A DNA stretch of 64,000 nucleotides, taken from positions 1 to 64,000 of the forward strand of contig CP081099.1 in the NCBI GenBank assembly GCA_025141015.1, read 5' to 3'. This DNA is from Rhodobacteraceae bacterium M382 (GTDB taxonomy: Bacteria > Pseudomonadota > Alphaproteobacteria > Rhodobacterales > Rhodobacteraceae). The notes beneath the pieces are model-generated. The model was not told where the DNA came from. It did not search any database and saw only the letters and a program-made list of their open reading frames with translations. This document shows positions 45,211-54,162 of this stretch, in pieces. A program made the position numbers and the translations under genes. Numbering within the stretch: position 1 is the first letter of the stretch; every line of letters begins with the position of its first letter.

Positions 45211-47010
45211 ATGGCCGTTGCACTTGTTTACGATAACACCACCGCTCCTGAAATCTTGCGCCCGATCGAAGGAGACACGGTTTGGTCCGAAGGACCCGTC
45301 ACCTATAATATCGTGCAATTGTCCAACTCGGCAGAGCTTGAGGCGTTCAACAGGCAACTGCCCGCTGGCACCACCATGACACAGGATCTGCCCGGATATT
45401 GGGCCCCGGATCTGGCGCTGGCGCTGGATTTGATCAATGACATTGTGGCCATCGACCTGCGGCTGACCGATGCCTTTGACGCCACTTATCTCATCGGGCA
45501 AGAGCGCAACGATGAAAGCCTGGGCGCCGCCAATACACCGTCCAATCCGGACGATGTTTTCCGGCCCGGCGTGTTTTTCAACACACTGGACGAAGCCCAT
45601 ACAACCGAAGGCGAGCTGGGCGGCGGGTCCGATCGGTTCCAGACCATCGTGCATGAATATCTGCATTCCCTGGGTCTGAACCACCCGCATGACACAGGCG
45701 GCAGCACGACGCTGGGAACCGGGGCGGACTCTGTCGGAGAATCCATGCAGGCCCCCTACCAATGGCATCAGACAAACGTCAGCTATACCTCCGCCCCCGG
45801 CGCCCCCGGCCCCGGCGAAGAAGACGCCTATACCTATGGGCGCGGTGTGACCGCAATGGCATTGGACATCGCCGCCCTGCACCGCATGTATGGGGCCAAC
45901 ATGACGGCACGGACCGGGGATACCACATACCAGCTGACCGACCCGCAGTCGGTTGCCCTGGATCTGAATGACGACGATGGCACCATTGCCATCGGGCGCG
46001 CCTATTACGGCATTTGGGATGCGGGGTCATCGGCCGGGGATGTCATCACCTATGAGGGCGACAGCAGCGTTGTGATCAACCTCCTGCCCGCCACATTGGG
46101 GGCCGCGCCTGATGCCAATCTGACCGGAACCCTTCAGGCCCTGCGCGACAGCGGGGTGCTTGACCAGCTGTCCACATCGCTCCAGACCGAACTGACCAAC
46201 GAAGCCCATCAGGCGGGCGGGTTCTTTTCCTCCATTCTGGACGACGGCCTGGCCCGGATTCCGGGCGGCTTCTCCATCGCCAATGGCGTCGTGATCGAAG
46301 AGGCCTCGGGCGGGTCGGGAATGGACCTGTTGATCGGCAATGGTGCCAACAACCGGCTGATCGGCAACGGCGGGGATGACGCTCTGTTTGGCGGCGATGG
46401 TGCGGACCGTCTTTTGGGCGGCGATGGCGATGACCTGATCATCGGCGGGGCCAGCTCTGCGGATCTGCGCGATGTGGTTTTTGCCGGGGCCGGCGATGAC
46501 AGCGTGGACGCCGGTGCGGGCAATGACCAGGTGTTCGGCCAGGACGGCAATGACACCATCGCAGGCGGCGCGGGCGTCGATGACCTGCAGGGTCAGAATG
46601 GCAATGACGTGATCACCGGCTCGGCGTTTTCCGATCTGGTGTTTGGCGGCGCGGGCAATGATTTTGTCAACGGCGGCTTTGGTCATGACAGGATCAACGG
46701 CGGGTCGGGCGCGGACAAGTTCTTTCACGTCGGCGTCGAAGGACACGGGTCGGACTGGGTGCAGGATTATGTGGCCGCGGACGGCGATGTGCTGCTCTGG
46801 GGGGGCGGTGCCGCCACCGCCGGCGATTTCCAGGTCAACCTGGCCCATACTGCCAATGACGCGGGCGAACGGTCAGGCGATGACGGCGTGCAGGAGGCGT
46901 TTGTGATCTACAAGCCCAGCGAACAGATCATCTGGGCGCTGGTTGATGGCGGCGGCCAAAGCGCGATCAACATCCAGATCGGCGGCGATACATTCGATCT
47001 GTTGGGGTAA
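45211..47010 (+). CDS. serralysin-like RTX metalloprotease with altered Met-turn
   Basis: 599 residues, no signal peptide. The metzincin zinc motif HEYLHSLGLNH is present at 148-158, but the Met-turn position reads NVSY (189-192), with Val where the family has Met. The protease domain otherwise looks complete (VTAMALDIAALHRMYGANM, YYGIWDAGSSAGDVITYEG) and resembles that of the 32850 protein (IANGVVIE.ASGG.GDLLIGN). RTX repeats start at about 365, followed by the shared C-terminal module ([21 protein letters not shown]). It may be active with reduced stability or be a degenerate binding protein. Confidence 0.9.
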   Translation: MAVALVYDNTTAPEILRPIEGDTVWSEGPVTYNIVQLSNSAELEAFNRQLPAGTTMTQDLPGYWAPDLALALDLINDIVAIDLRLTDAFDATYLIGQERNDESLGAANTPSNPDDVFRPGVFFNTLDEAHTTEGELGGGSDRFQTIVHEYLHSLGLNHPHDTGGSTTLGTGADSVGESMQAPYQWHQTNVSYTSAPGAPGPGEEDAYTYGRGVTAMALDIAALHRMYGANMTARTGDTTYQLTDPQSVALDLNDDDGTIAIGRAYYGIWDAGSSAGDVITYEGDSSVVINLLPATLGAAPDANLTGTLQALRDSGVLDQLSTSLQTELTNEAHQAGGFFSSILDDGLARIPGGFSIANGVVIEEASGGSGMDLLIGNGANNRLIGNGGDDALFGGDGADRLLGGDGDDLIIGGASSADLRDVVFAGAGDDSVDAGAGNDQVFGQDGNDTIAGGAGVDDLQGQNGNDVITGSAFSDLVFGGAGNDFVNGGFGHDRINGGSGADKFFHVGVEGHGSDWVQDYVAADGDVLLWGGGAATAGDFQVNLAHTANDAGERSGDDGVQEAFVIYKPSEQIIWALVDGGGQSAINIQIGGDTFDLLG

Positions 47011-47070
47011 ACCAGAACAGGGCCCGGGAGACTCCGGGGGGGCTCTGGGGGGTCTCTGGGCGGGGCTCCC

Positions 47071-47763
47071 TTACCCGACCCGACCCTGGGCCTGACGGGC
47101 CAGGTTCTGCTGGTGCATGACCTCGAAATGAAAGGCGATCGCCTCGCCCACATCGTCAAAGTAATGCAGATTGCCATCCACCAGCACCGCGCCCGCCTCG
47201 CACATCTGGCGCATCATGGGCGGCGCATGGGTCACCACGATGGCCCCGGCATTGCGCATTCGCTCCTTGAACAGGGCCTGTGCCTTGTTCTTGAAGATCT
47301 CGTCCCCGACCGATGTCACCTCATCCACCAGATAGGTGTCAAACCGGATTCCCATCGACACCCCGAAACCCAGCCGCGCCCGCATCCCCGAAGAATAGGT
47401 CCGCACCGGCTGGTGGAAATGCATCCCCAGCTCGGCAAAGCTTTCGACGAAATACAAAAGCTCGTCCGTGTCGACCCCATAGACCCGGGCGATGAACCGC
47501 ACGTTCTGGGCCCCGGTCAGATCATGGTGAAACCCCCCGGCCAGCCCCACGGGCCAGGAAATGGTTCCATAGGTCCGGATGCGGCCGGAATCTGGTTCCA
47601 TCGCGCCCGCAATCATGCGCAACAGGGTCGATTTTCCCGCCCCGTTGCGCCCCAAAAGACCAACCGAAACGCCGGTCGGAAAGGTGACGTTGAGATTGTT
47701 CGCCACCACTTTGCGTTCGCCACGGAACAGGAACGACTTCTTGAGATTCTCCAGACGGATCAT
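47071..47763 (-). CDS. kpsT: capsular polysaccharide ABC exporter, ATP-binding protein (KpsT-like)
   Basis: Nucleotide-binding subunit of an ABC-2 polysaccharide exporter. Motifs in the 230 residues: Walker A GRNGAGKST (about 38-46), signature YSSGMRARL (about 124-132), Walker B YLVDEV (about 144-149) and H-loop VVTHAP. The ISWPVGLAGGFHHDLTGAQN segment is typical of KpsT/Wzt-type capsule exporters. It is downstream of the KpsE-like gene with a 9-nt gap on the same strand; the permease (49158) is divergent. Confidence 0.92.
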   Translation of the reverse strand: MIRLENLKKSFLFRGERKVVANNLNVTFPTGVSVGLLGRNGAGKSTLLRMIAGAMEPDSGRIRTYGTISWPVGLAGGFHHDLTGAQNVRFIARVYGVDTDELLYFVESFAELGMHFHQPVRTYSSGMRARLGFGVSMGIRFDTYLVDEVTSVGDEIFKNKAQALFKERMRNAGAIVVTHAPPMMRQMCEAGAVLVDGNLHYFDDVGEAIAFHFEVMHQQNLARQAQGRVG

Positions 47764-47772
47764 GCCCCTGCC

Positions 47773-49062
47773 CTATCTGCGGTCCCGCAGGCTGTAATAG
47801 ACCAGCAGCAGGATGAACCACACGATCAGGAGAAACCCGCCGATCAGCACGGTCAGGATCAGCCGTTTTGGCGCGGTCGATGTTTCCGGCATGGTCGGGC
47901 GCAGATAGGCCGTCAGATACCGGCTGGTGCGTTGTGCTTCGGACACCGCCGCATCATAGGCGCTCAGCGAACTCAGATAGGTCTGTTCCGCGAATGTCCG
48001 ATCCACCAGCAGCTCTTCGTATTCGCCAATGACAGCCGCATAACCCTGTTCGGGATTGCCGCTGTCGTTGGCCCCCTGCCCGCCAAGCCCCAGCTTCTGA
48101 CGTTCGGCGGCGATCCGCGCCTCGATCACCTCGATCGTCCGGGCAAACTGTTCCAGTCTCGGGTCGGTGTCCTGCGAGATCAGCACCAGTTTGTCCCGTT
48201 CAATCAATTCGGTCGCCAGCTGTGACTGCAGCGCGCTCAGCAGCCCCATCTGACCGGCGATATCCGCCTCCGGGTTCACGATCTGATTTTCGATGCGAAA
48301 GGCTGTCAGCGCCTTGCGCGCCTCGATCAGGCGGGCGATGGATTTGTCACGTTCCTCGGCCGCATACAGGGTTGCATCGCTTCGGGCGACCGCGCTCATT
48401 TCGTTGATCTTGCGGCTGGACTCCAGAAAGACCAGCTCGGCCAGACGGTGCGCGGTTTCGCGCTCAAAGGCAAAGGTGCGGACTTCGATCAGCCCCGATC
48501 CCTCGTAATAGACCCGTATCATGCGCGGCCAATATTCGACCAGGTCCTCGATGCTGCTGTCCTGTGTCAGGGTAAAGGCCGGATCAAAATCGGGCTTGGT
48601 AAAGGCGGCACGCAGATCCAGCTGCGCATTGACCCGCTCCACCATTTCCTGGCTCTGGATGAATTCATACAGAATGTCGGTGTCCGAAGAACTGGCCGAA
48701 GACAGACCGGTCAGCCCGCCCAGAACATCCAGCGCCGATTTGGTTTCTTCGGCGCGCACGGCAAACCCCACGCGGGATTCATACTGATCGACGGCAATAA
48801 AAACCATGTAATATATCGTGGCTGCAATCGGGGCCAGCACCAGACAGATAAAGCTGAACAGAATACCCCAATGCCGGGCGCGCACCCGTGTGGGTCCGGC
48901 CATGGGCGGCACCGCAAGCGTCGGTCCGGCCCCGGCACCGGCTGCGGCCCCAGCCTGAGGCGACGGCGGTTGAACGGGCTTCAGAGCAGGAGCGGTCTCG
49001 GGTTTTCCCTGATCGGACCGCGCTCCGTCTCCGGATTGTGCTGCGGGCTGTGTCACTGCCAA
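47773..49062 (-). CDS. kpsE: capsule polysaccharide export inner-membrane protein (KpsE-like)
   Basis: Polysaccharide co-polymerase/exporter adaptor that bridges the ABC exporter and the outer-membrane Wza-like channel. Of 429 residues, an N-terminal Pro/Ala-rich cytoplasmic part of about 60 residues precedes the first transmembrane helix (WGILFSFICLVLAPIAATIYYMV), then comes a long coiled-coil periplasmic region (about 100-380, including LIEARKALTAFRIENQIVNPEA), a proline-rich loop and a C-terminal transmembrane helix (LILTVLIGGFLLIVWFILLLV). This topology is that of KpsE/CtrB proteins. It is coupled to kpsT. Confidence 0.88.
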   Translation of the reverse strand: MAVTQPAAQSGDGARSDQGKPETAPALKPVQPPSPQAGAAAGAGAGPTLAVPPMAGPTRVRARHWGILFSFICLVLAPIAATIYYMVFIAVDQYESRVGFAVRAEETKSALDVLGGLTGLSSASSSDTDILYEFIQSQEMVERVNAQLDLRAAFTKPDFDPAFTLTQDSSIEDLVEYWPRMIRVYYEGSGLIEVRTFAFERETAHRLAELVFLESSRKINEMSAVARSDATLYAAEERDKSIARLIEARKALTAFRIENQIVNPEADIAGQMGLLSALQSQLATELIERDKLVLISQDTDPRLEQFARTIEVIEARIAAERQKLGLGGQGANDSGNPEQGYAAVIGEYEELLVDRTFAEQTYLSSLSAYDAAVSEAQRTSRYLTAYLRPTMPETSTAPKRLILTVLIGGFLLIVWFILLLVYYSLRDRR

Positions 49063-49157
49063 TAAACCTTCTCGAAATCTTTTGTCTTCCGCCTCTTATA
49101 TCACTAAAAGCCGAATGAACACCGCGCAATAATTGCATATGTAAGGCGTCTCACGGC

Positions 49158-49955
49158 ATGACAGCACACCCCGCTCAGGCTCCGCGCACCCGGCGATTGC
49201 GCTCGGTGCGGACGATCACGGCGCTGATGCTGCGTGAGATGGCAACATCCTATGGCCGGTCGGTCGTTGGCTATCTCTGGGCGATCATCGAACCCGTTGC
49301 CGCCCTGACCCTGATGACCGTGGTGTTCAGCGCCTTCCTCAGAAACCCTGCATTAGGGTCGAATTTCCCGCTGTTCTTTGCCTCGGGATTTCTTGTCTTC
49401 AACATCTACGTGGATGTGGGCAACAACGTTGCAAGAGCCGTGCAATATTCCCGCCCGCTCCTGGAATTTCCCGCCGTGACGCCGCTGGATGCCCTGTTGG
49501 CGCGATTCCTGTTGAATTTCCTGACACACATCATCGTGATTGCGATCATCCTGATCGGCATCATGGCGATCTATGACCTGAACCAGGTCATGGATTACGA
49601 AAAACTCACCCTGGCCATTCTGCTGGCCGGGCTGTTTGCGCTCAGCATCGGGACCTTCAATTGCTACCTGTTCGTCGCCTTCCCGTCCTATGCCCAGATC
49701 TGGGCGATCCTGAACCGGCCGATGTTCATCGTGTCCGGCATTTTCTTTCTGTTCGACAGCATCCCCCAGCCCTTTCGGGATTATCTCTGGTTCAATCCCA
49801 TGGTGCATATCATCGGGCTGACCCGCGCCGGGATCTATCCCACCTATGAGGCCAGCTATGTGTCGGTCCCCTATGTCGTCGGATTGTCGCTGGTCCTGCT
49901 GCTGGTCGGTCTGCACATCATGCGCCGCTATCTGCGCGATGCCATGAACCTCTGA
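49158..49955 (+). CDS. kpsM: capsular polysaccharide ABC exporter permease (KpsM-like)
   Basis: Membrane subunit of the ABC-2 polysaccharide exporter. Its 265 residues begin with the typical amphipathic LMLREMATSYGRSVVGYLWAIIEP segment and contain about six transmembrane helices (ALTLMTVVFSAFL, IIVIAIILIGIMAIY, LLAGLFALSIGTFNCYLF, VVGLSLVLLLVGLHIM). It is divergent from kpsE-kpsT and shares with them a 95-bp promoter region. Confidence 0.92.
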   Translation: MTAHPAQAPRTRRLRSVRTITALMLREMATSYGRSVVGYLWAIIEPVAALTLMTVVFSAFLRNPALGSNFPLFFASGFLVFNIYVDVGNNVARAVQYSRPLLEFPAVTPLDALLARFLLNFLTHIIVIAIILIGIMAIYDLNQVMDYEKLTLAILLAGLFALSIGTFNCYLFVAFPSYAQIWAILNRPMFIVSGIFFLFDSIPQPFRDYLWFNPMVHIIGLTRAGIYPTYEASYVSVPYVVGLSLVLLLVGLHIMRRYLRDAMNL

Positions 49956-49975
49956 GTGAGGGCAGGTCCCGCACA

Positions 49976-50030
49976 GGCCCCGCACAGGGGACGAACAGGG
50001 GGCCACAGAACAGGGGACGAACAGGGGCCG
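49976..50030. repeat. short G-rich direct repeats between kpsM and the sulfotransferase gene
   Basis: In the gap between two convergent genes the sequence ACAGGGGACGAACAGGGG occurs twice within about 45 bp, with further partial copies (GCACAGG). Similar G-rich tandem units recur at 57957-57985. No function is assigned. Confidence 0.5.
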
Positions 50031-50042
50031 CAGCCCCTTGCC

Positions 50043-51050
50043 TCACGCCCGGGACAGAACCTTGAGCAGTTTCTGGAACCGCTCGGCCACCCCCGGCTGC
50101 AACAGATAGCCACAGTCGATATAGGGCGCGTTGCGAACGTCGCGGTCGTTGAACAGAGCCTGTTTCGGGGTCAGATTTTCAACCCGGTTCCCATATTGCT
50201 TGAGAAACGCCCGCTCCACATGCGCAAACAGAAACGGCGGAAACGGGCGCGCTTCGCGCAGATGGGGCTCATAGATCTGTTCCAGCGCCTCCAGCTCGCC
50301 CGCAATCTCGCCCCGGCATTTGTCAAAGGCATAGCGCAATTGCGCCGAGGGGATCTTGCTGCCATAGGTCAGGCGGTTCAGCACCCGCAGGGTCTCGGTC
50401 TCTCCCGGAGACTGACGCTGGTTGTCACTGCGCGGCCCCGACATGTTCAGCGTCTGTCCCAGAACCTCCCGGCTGAAATGCGCCACGACATCTTCGCCCG
50501 ATTCCAGAATGTTGTTGTAGGAAAAAATCCGAAGTCTGCGCGGCCCGACGATCTGGGCCCATTTGTCCAGCGCATTCATGTAATTCAGATAGATGCTGGC
50601 CATCGGCGCGGACACCTGGTTGTTCAGGAATTCCGGATAGGGGCGGCTGAATCCATGTTTGACCAGCTCCTGCCAGACGGATGGCAACAGATGATCCCAC
50701 CGGCGCGCGTAATAGATCACCTCTACATTCTGGGTCCCGATCTGTTCGAGCATCGCGCGGATCGCGGGGCTGGGCACATGGGCCAGATTTTCCGAAGACA
50801 GGACCAATGTATGCGTATCCGGCAGCGCTGCCAGACTGTCCAGCAAGGCGGGCGACAGTTTGCCCTGTTTCTTCAGCTGCTCGGGGATGCCGTGATGCCC
50901 CGGCAAAAGCTGCATGTCCGTGTGGCGTCCGAATTCGGGATACTCGTATCCCTGTTGGTGCAAATGCCGACGGTTCTGAAACAGCGCTTCCTGCAGGCTG
51001 CTGGTCCCTGTTTTGGCAGGTCCAATGTGAAAAACAATCTTCTTTTCCAT
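50043..51050 (-). CDS. sulfotransferase-family protein
   Basis: About 335 residues from the ATG at 51050 (MEKKIVFHIG). The N-terminal HIGPAKTGTSSLQ is the 5'-phosphosulfate-binding loop of PAPS-dependent sulfotransferases; SSENLAHVP, YYARRWDHLLPSVWQELVKHG and the downstream FSYNNILESGEDVVAHF fit the family's second (3'-phosphate) half. No membrane segment. Located between the capsule exporter and glycosyltransferase genes, it probably sulfates the exported polysaccharide. That target is inferred from context; the family assignment rests on the motif. Confidence 0.75.
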   Translation of the reverse strand: MEKKIVFHIGPAKTGTSSLQEALFQNRRHLHQQGYEYPEFGRHTDMQLLPGHHGIPEQLKKQGKLSPALLDSLAALPDTHTLVLSSENLAHVPSPAIRAMLEQIGTQNVEVIYYARRWDHLLPSVWQELVKHGFSRPYPEFLNNQVSAPMASIYLNYMNALDKWAQIVGPRRLRIFSYNNILESGEDVVAHFSREVLGQTLNMSGPRSDNQRQSPGETETLRVLNRLTYGSKIPSAQLRYAFDKCRGEIAGELEALEQIYEPHLREARPFPPFLFAHVERAFLKQYGNRVENLTPKQALFNDRDVRNAPYIDCGYLLQPGVAERFQKLLKVLSRA

Positions 51051-51256
51051 CGTCGCAAAATCTCGGCTGCTCACTGAGTATTCCCGTCTCTGCACAACAG
51101 GCAGGCTGCAACGGGCAGGCTAGAGTGTTGTCTTGGCACTCCACCATCTATTTGACCACCCCCAAACGTCGGGTTTCTGCATCACGGATTTGACCCGCCC
51201 AGACCCAACTGCTAAGCGCAACCCAACATCAAATTTACAAAATTGCAGGCTCGGCC

Positions 51257-53446
51257 TTGTCTCGAATCAAATATGCGCTGCGACTGATCTTTCTGTCGCC
51301 CCATCAGTTCCTATATGTGCGTCGGATGAAGCGGAGCGGCCTGTTCGATCGCCGGTTCTATACCGAGGTCAACCCGCTGATCCACTGGGTGTTCAAACTC
51401 TTCCCCGAGCGCCACTTTGCCCTGTTCGGAGAGGCTGCGGGGCTGTATCCCAATCCCGATTTCTCGCCCAAGGCCTATCTCAAGCACAACCCCGACATCC
51501 AGGGCTCCGCAATCCCGCCCTTTGATCATTACCTGCGCATCGGACGTCACGAACAACGGATCACCAAAGATCTGCCCGCTGATGTCGGCGGACAGAACAT
51601 GCCGCTGCCAAAACTGCGGGGGGCCGCCGCGAACCCGGCCGATTATGCGGTCGTGATCCATGTCTATTACCATGAACTGTGGGAGGAATTCGACGCCAGG
51701 CTGAAACTGCTGGACTTCGATTTCGACCTGTTTGTCAGCCTGACCTACAAGGGCGACGAAAGCGATGCGCTGGCAGAGCGGATCCGCGCCGATTGGCCCC
51801 AGGCGCGGGTTCTGCCGATGTCCAACCACGGGCGCGACATCTTTCCCTTTATCCATGTGATCAACTCCGGGCTGCTGTCCCCCTACAAGGCGATCTGCAA
51901 ATTCCACACCAAGAAATCGCCCCACCGTCAGGACGGCGACCATTGGCGCCAGCATCTGATCGACGGCATTCTGCCCGAAACCGGCACCCGGGCGCTGCTG
52001 GAACGGTTTGTCGCCGAACCCGATGCCGCCTTTTGGGTGGCCGACGGGCAGCATTTCAACGACACCCAGTGGTGGGGATCGAACAAGACCAAGACCATCG
52101 AGCTGTTGCAGCGGATCGAAATCCCGGTTGATCTGGACCGGCTGTCGTTTCCGGCCGGGTCGATGTATTGGCTCAAACCCCAGATCGTGACGCTGTTGCG
52201 TGGCCTGCAGCTGGGGGCCGAGGATTTTGACCCCGAACTGGGTCAGACCGACGGCACCGTGGCCCATGCGATCGAACGGGTTCTGGGGGTGATGACCGAT
52301 GCTGCGGGTCTGCGGATCCTGCAGAGCTCGGAAATCGCCGCCCTGCCCGATCCCGCCCCGGCGCCGGACACGCCCGACTATGTTTCGGCCTTTTACCTGC
52401 CCCAGTTCCACCCGACCCCGGAAAACGACGCCTGGTGGGGTGCCGGTTTTACCGAATGGATGGCGGCCACCCGCGCCCGGCCCAATTTTGTCGGCCACGC
52501 CCATCCGGTGCTGCCCGCCGATCTGGGCTTTTACGACCTGCGCGTCACCGAAACCCTGGGACAGCAGGCCGCATTGGCCCGCGATGCAGGGATCGACGCA
52601 TTCTGTGTCTATCACTACTGGTTTGACGGCACCCGCATTCTCGAAGCCCCCATCGACCGGCTGCTGACGCGGCCCGATGTCGACTTCCCGTTTTATCTCT
52701 GCTGGGCCAATGAAAGCTGGCGGCGCAACTGGGATGGCATGACCGGCGAGGTGCTGCTGAATCAATCCTATACGCCGGGGTTCGCGGCCAATCTGGCCGA
52801 AAGCCTGATCCCCTATTTCAACGATCCCCGCTATCAGCGTCCCGACGGCACCCGGCCCCGGTTCGTGATCTATCGCCCCGAAGACATGCCCGATCCCGCC
52901 GGGGCCGTGGCCGAAATGCGCGACACCTGGCGTCGCCTGGGCATTGGCGAGGTCGAATTGGGGGCCGTGCTGTTCCATATCGAAGGCGAAAGCCCGGTGG
53001 CCCAGGACCTGTTCGATTTCTGGGTCGAAATGCCGCCGCATGGGCTGGTGGGATCAGACGACTATCTGTTTGGTGGCCCCGACGGCAACCAGATGCAGGC
53101 CGGGGTGATGCCCAGCTTTTCGGGGTTGATCTATGATTACAACGCCGTGCGCGAAACCAGCCTGAGCGCACGCTATGCCAACGCATTGCCCGCAAACACC
53201 ATTGCCGGGATCATGCCCAGCTGGGACAATACCGCGCGGCGCGGGCGCGATGCCCATATGGCCTATGGCGCCAACCCGGTGTCCTTTGAACGCTGGCTGC
53301 GCGGCACGCTGCAACAGCGGCTCGGGCGCTCTTATCGGAACGAACTTTTTATCAATGCGTGGAATGAATGGGCGGAAAAGGCCATGCTGGAGCCCACGCA
53401 ACAATTTGGCGCGGCCAATTTGGATGTTTTAAGGCGTAATTTATGA
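51257..53446 (+). CDS. RgpF-WbsX fusion glycosyltransferase (rhamnan synthesis-type)
   Basis: 729 residues with two glycan-synthesis domains. The N-terminal half (about 130-340) is RgpF-like (rhamnan synthesis F): VVIHVYYHELWEEFDARL, VLPMSNHGRDIFPFIHVI, ICKFHTKKSPHR, GSMYWLKP. The C-terminal half (about 375-720) is WbsX/GH99-like: FYLPQFHPTPENDAWWGAGF, VYHYWFDGTRILEAPI, CWANESWRRNWDG, FINAWNEWAEKAMLEP. Such fusions make or modify rhamnose-rich O-antigen or capsule chains, consistent with the rml operon. It overlaps the next gene by 4 nt. Confidence 0.88.
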   Translation: MSRIKYALRLIFLSPHQFLYVRRMKRSGLFDRRFYTEVNPLIHWVFKLFPERHFALFGEAAGLYPNPDFSPKAYLKHNPDIQGSAIPPFDHYLRIGRHEQRITKDLPADVGGQNMPLPKLRGAAANPADYAVVIHVYYHELWEEFDARLKLLDFDFDLFVSLTYKGDESDALAERIRADWPQARVLPMSNHGRDIFPFIHVINSGLLSPYKAICKFHTKKSPHRQDGDHWRQHLIDGILPETGTRALLERFVAEPDAAFWVADGQHFNDTQWWGSNKTKTIELLQRIEIPVDLDRLSFPAGSMYWLKPQIVTLLRGLQLGAEDFDPELGQTDGTVAHAIERVLGVMTDAAGLRILQSSEIAALPDPAPAPDTPDYVSAFYLPQFHPTPENDAWWGAGFTEWMAATRARPNFVGHAHPVLPADLGFYDLRVTETLGQQAALARDAGIDAFCVYHYWFDGTRILEAPIDRLLTRPDVDFPFYLCWANESWRRNWDGMTGEVLLNQSYTPGFAANLAESLIPYFNDPRYQRPDGTRPRFVIYRPEDMPDPAGAVAEMRDTWRRLGIGEVELGAVLFHIEGESPVAQDLFDFWVEMPPHGLVGSDDYLFGGPDGNQMQAGVMPSFSGLIYDYNAVRETSLSARYANALPANTIAGIMPSWDNTARRGRDAHMAYGANPVSFERWLRGTLQQRLGRSYRNELFINAWNEWAEKAMLEPTQQFGAANLDVLRRNL

Positions 53447-54153
53447 TTGAATTCCATGGTACCTGCCCTGTCTGTGCCTCCACACAAGGGTTCCAAAGCC
53501 CGGATGAATGGTTTCGCGACCATCTGATCTGCCGCGGCTGCGGATCAATCCCGCGCGAACGCATTTTCACATGGGCGCTGGAAACCTTTCGCCCCGGCTG
53601 GCGTGATATGCAAGTCCACGAATGCTCGCCCTCGGACCGGGCGGTCTCCAAACGGCTGGCCGATGAATGCGCAGGCTATATCGGATCGCAATACTTCCCG
53701 GACGTGGACCGCGGCACACTCCGGGACGGGGTGCGCTCGGAAAACCTCGAGGCGCTCACCTTTGCAGATCAGAGCCTGGATTTGCATGTGCATCTGGATG
53801 TGATGGAACATGTGAACCGCCCGGACCAGGCCATCCGGGAAATGTGTCGCACCCTGAAACCCGGTGGGTTGGCGATTTTCACCACGCCGATCTATCCGGA
53901 CAAGGCCGGCAATGAACGCCGCGCGATCTATTTTGACGATGGCGTCGAACATCTGGCTCCGGCCGAATATCATGGCAACCCGATCGACGAAGACGGCGGC
54001 GCGCTGGTGACCTTTCATTTCGGGCGCAATTTCAGCACGCTGGTCCGCGCCTGGGAGCCGAATTTTGCAGTGACCCATCTGATCCCCGACGACCCCAGCA
54101 TCGGGGCGGTTGGCGAATTTCGCGATGTCTTTGTCCTGCGCCGGATCGGCTGA
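53443..54153 (+). CDS. SAM-dependent methyltransferase-like protein with N-terminal zinc ribbon
   Basis: 236 residues. The N-terminus has two Cys pairs (CPVC near 8-11, CRGC near 30-33), suggesting a zinc ribbon. The rest resembles class I methyltransferases of the Methyltransf_11 type: LDLHVHLDVMEHVNRPDQAI, MCRTLKPGGLAIFTTPIY. The SAM-binding motif I is degenerate (VHECSPSDRAVS instead of a GxGxG loop), so activity is uncertain. Coupled to the RgpF-WbsX gene (4-nt overlap) and to the next glycosyltransferase (9-nt gap), it probably modifies a sugar of the same polysaccharide. Confidence 0.75.
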   Translation: MIEFHGTCPVCASTQGFQSPDEWFRDHLICRGCGSIPRERIFTWALETFRPGWRDMQVHECSPSDRAVSKRLADECAGYIGSQYFPDVDRGTLRDGVRSENLEALTFADQSLDLHVHLDVMEHVNRPDQAIREMCRTLKPGGLAIFTTPIYPDKAGNERRAIYFDDGVEHLAPAEYHGNPIDEDGGALVTFHFGRNFSTLVRAWEPNFAVTHLIPDDPSIGAVGEFRDVFVLRRIG

Positions 54154-54162
54154 GGTCGCACG

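Noticed and set aside
12210-47010. Regular 18-54 bp periodicity that could suggest a CRISPR array
   Set aside because: The period is the codon pattern of calcium-binding nonapeptides in open reading frames. There are no unique spacers between identical repeats and no cas genes.
12210-47010. The T2SS as exporter of the RTX proteins through their shared tail
   Set aside because: T2SS substrates need a Sec or Tat signal to reach the periplasm, and these proteins have none. The tail looks like a type I signal. Kept only as an open question.
47011-47070. G-rich segment after the 45211 gene as a terminator
   Set aside because: The possible stems are short and imperfect and have no T tract.
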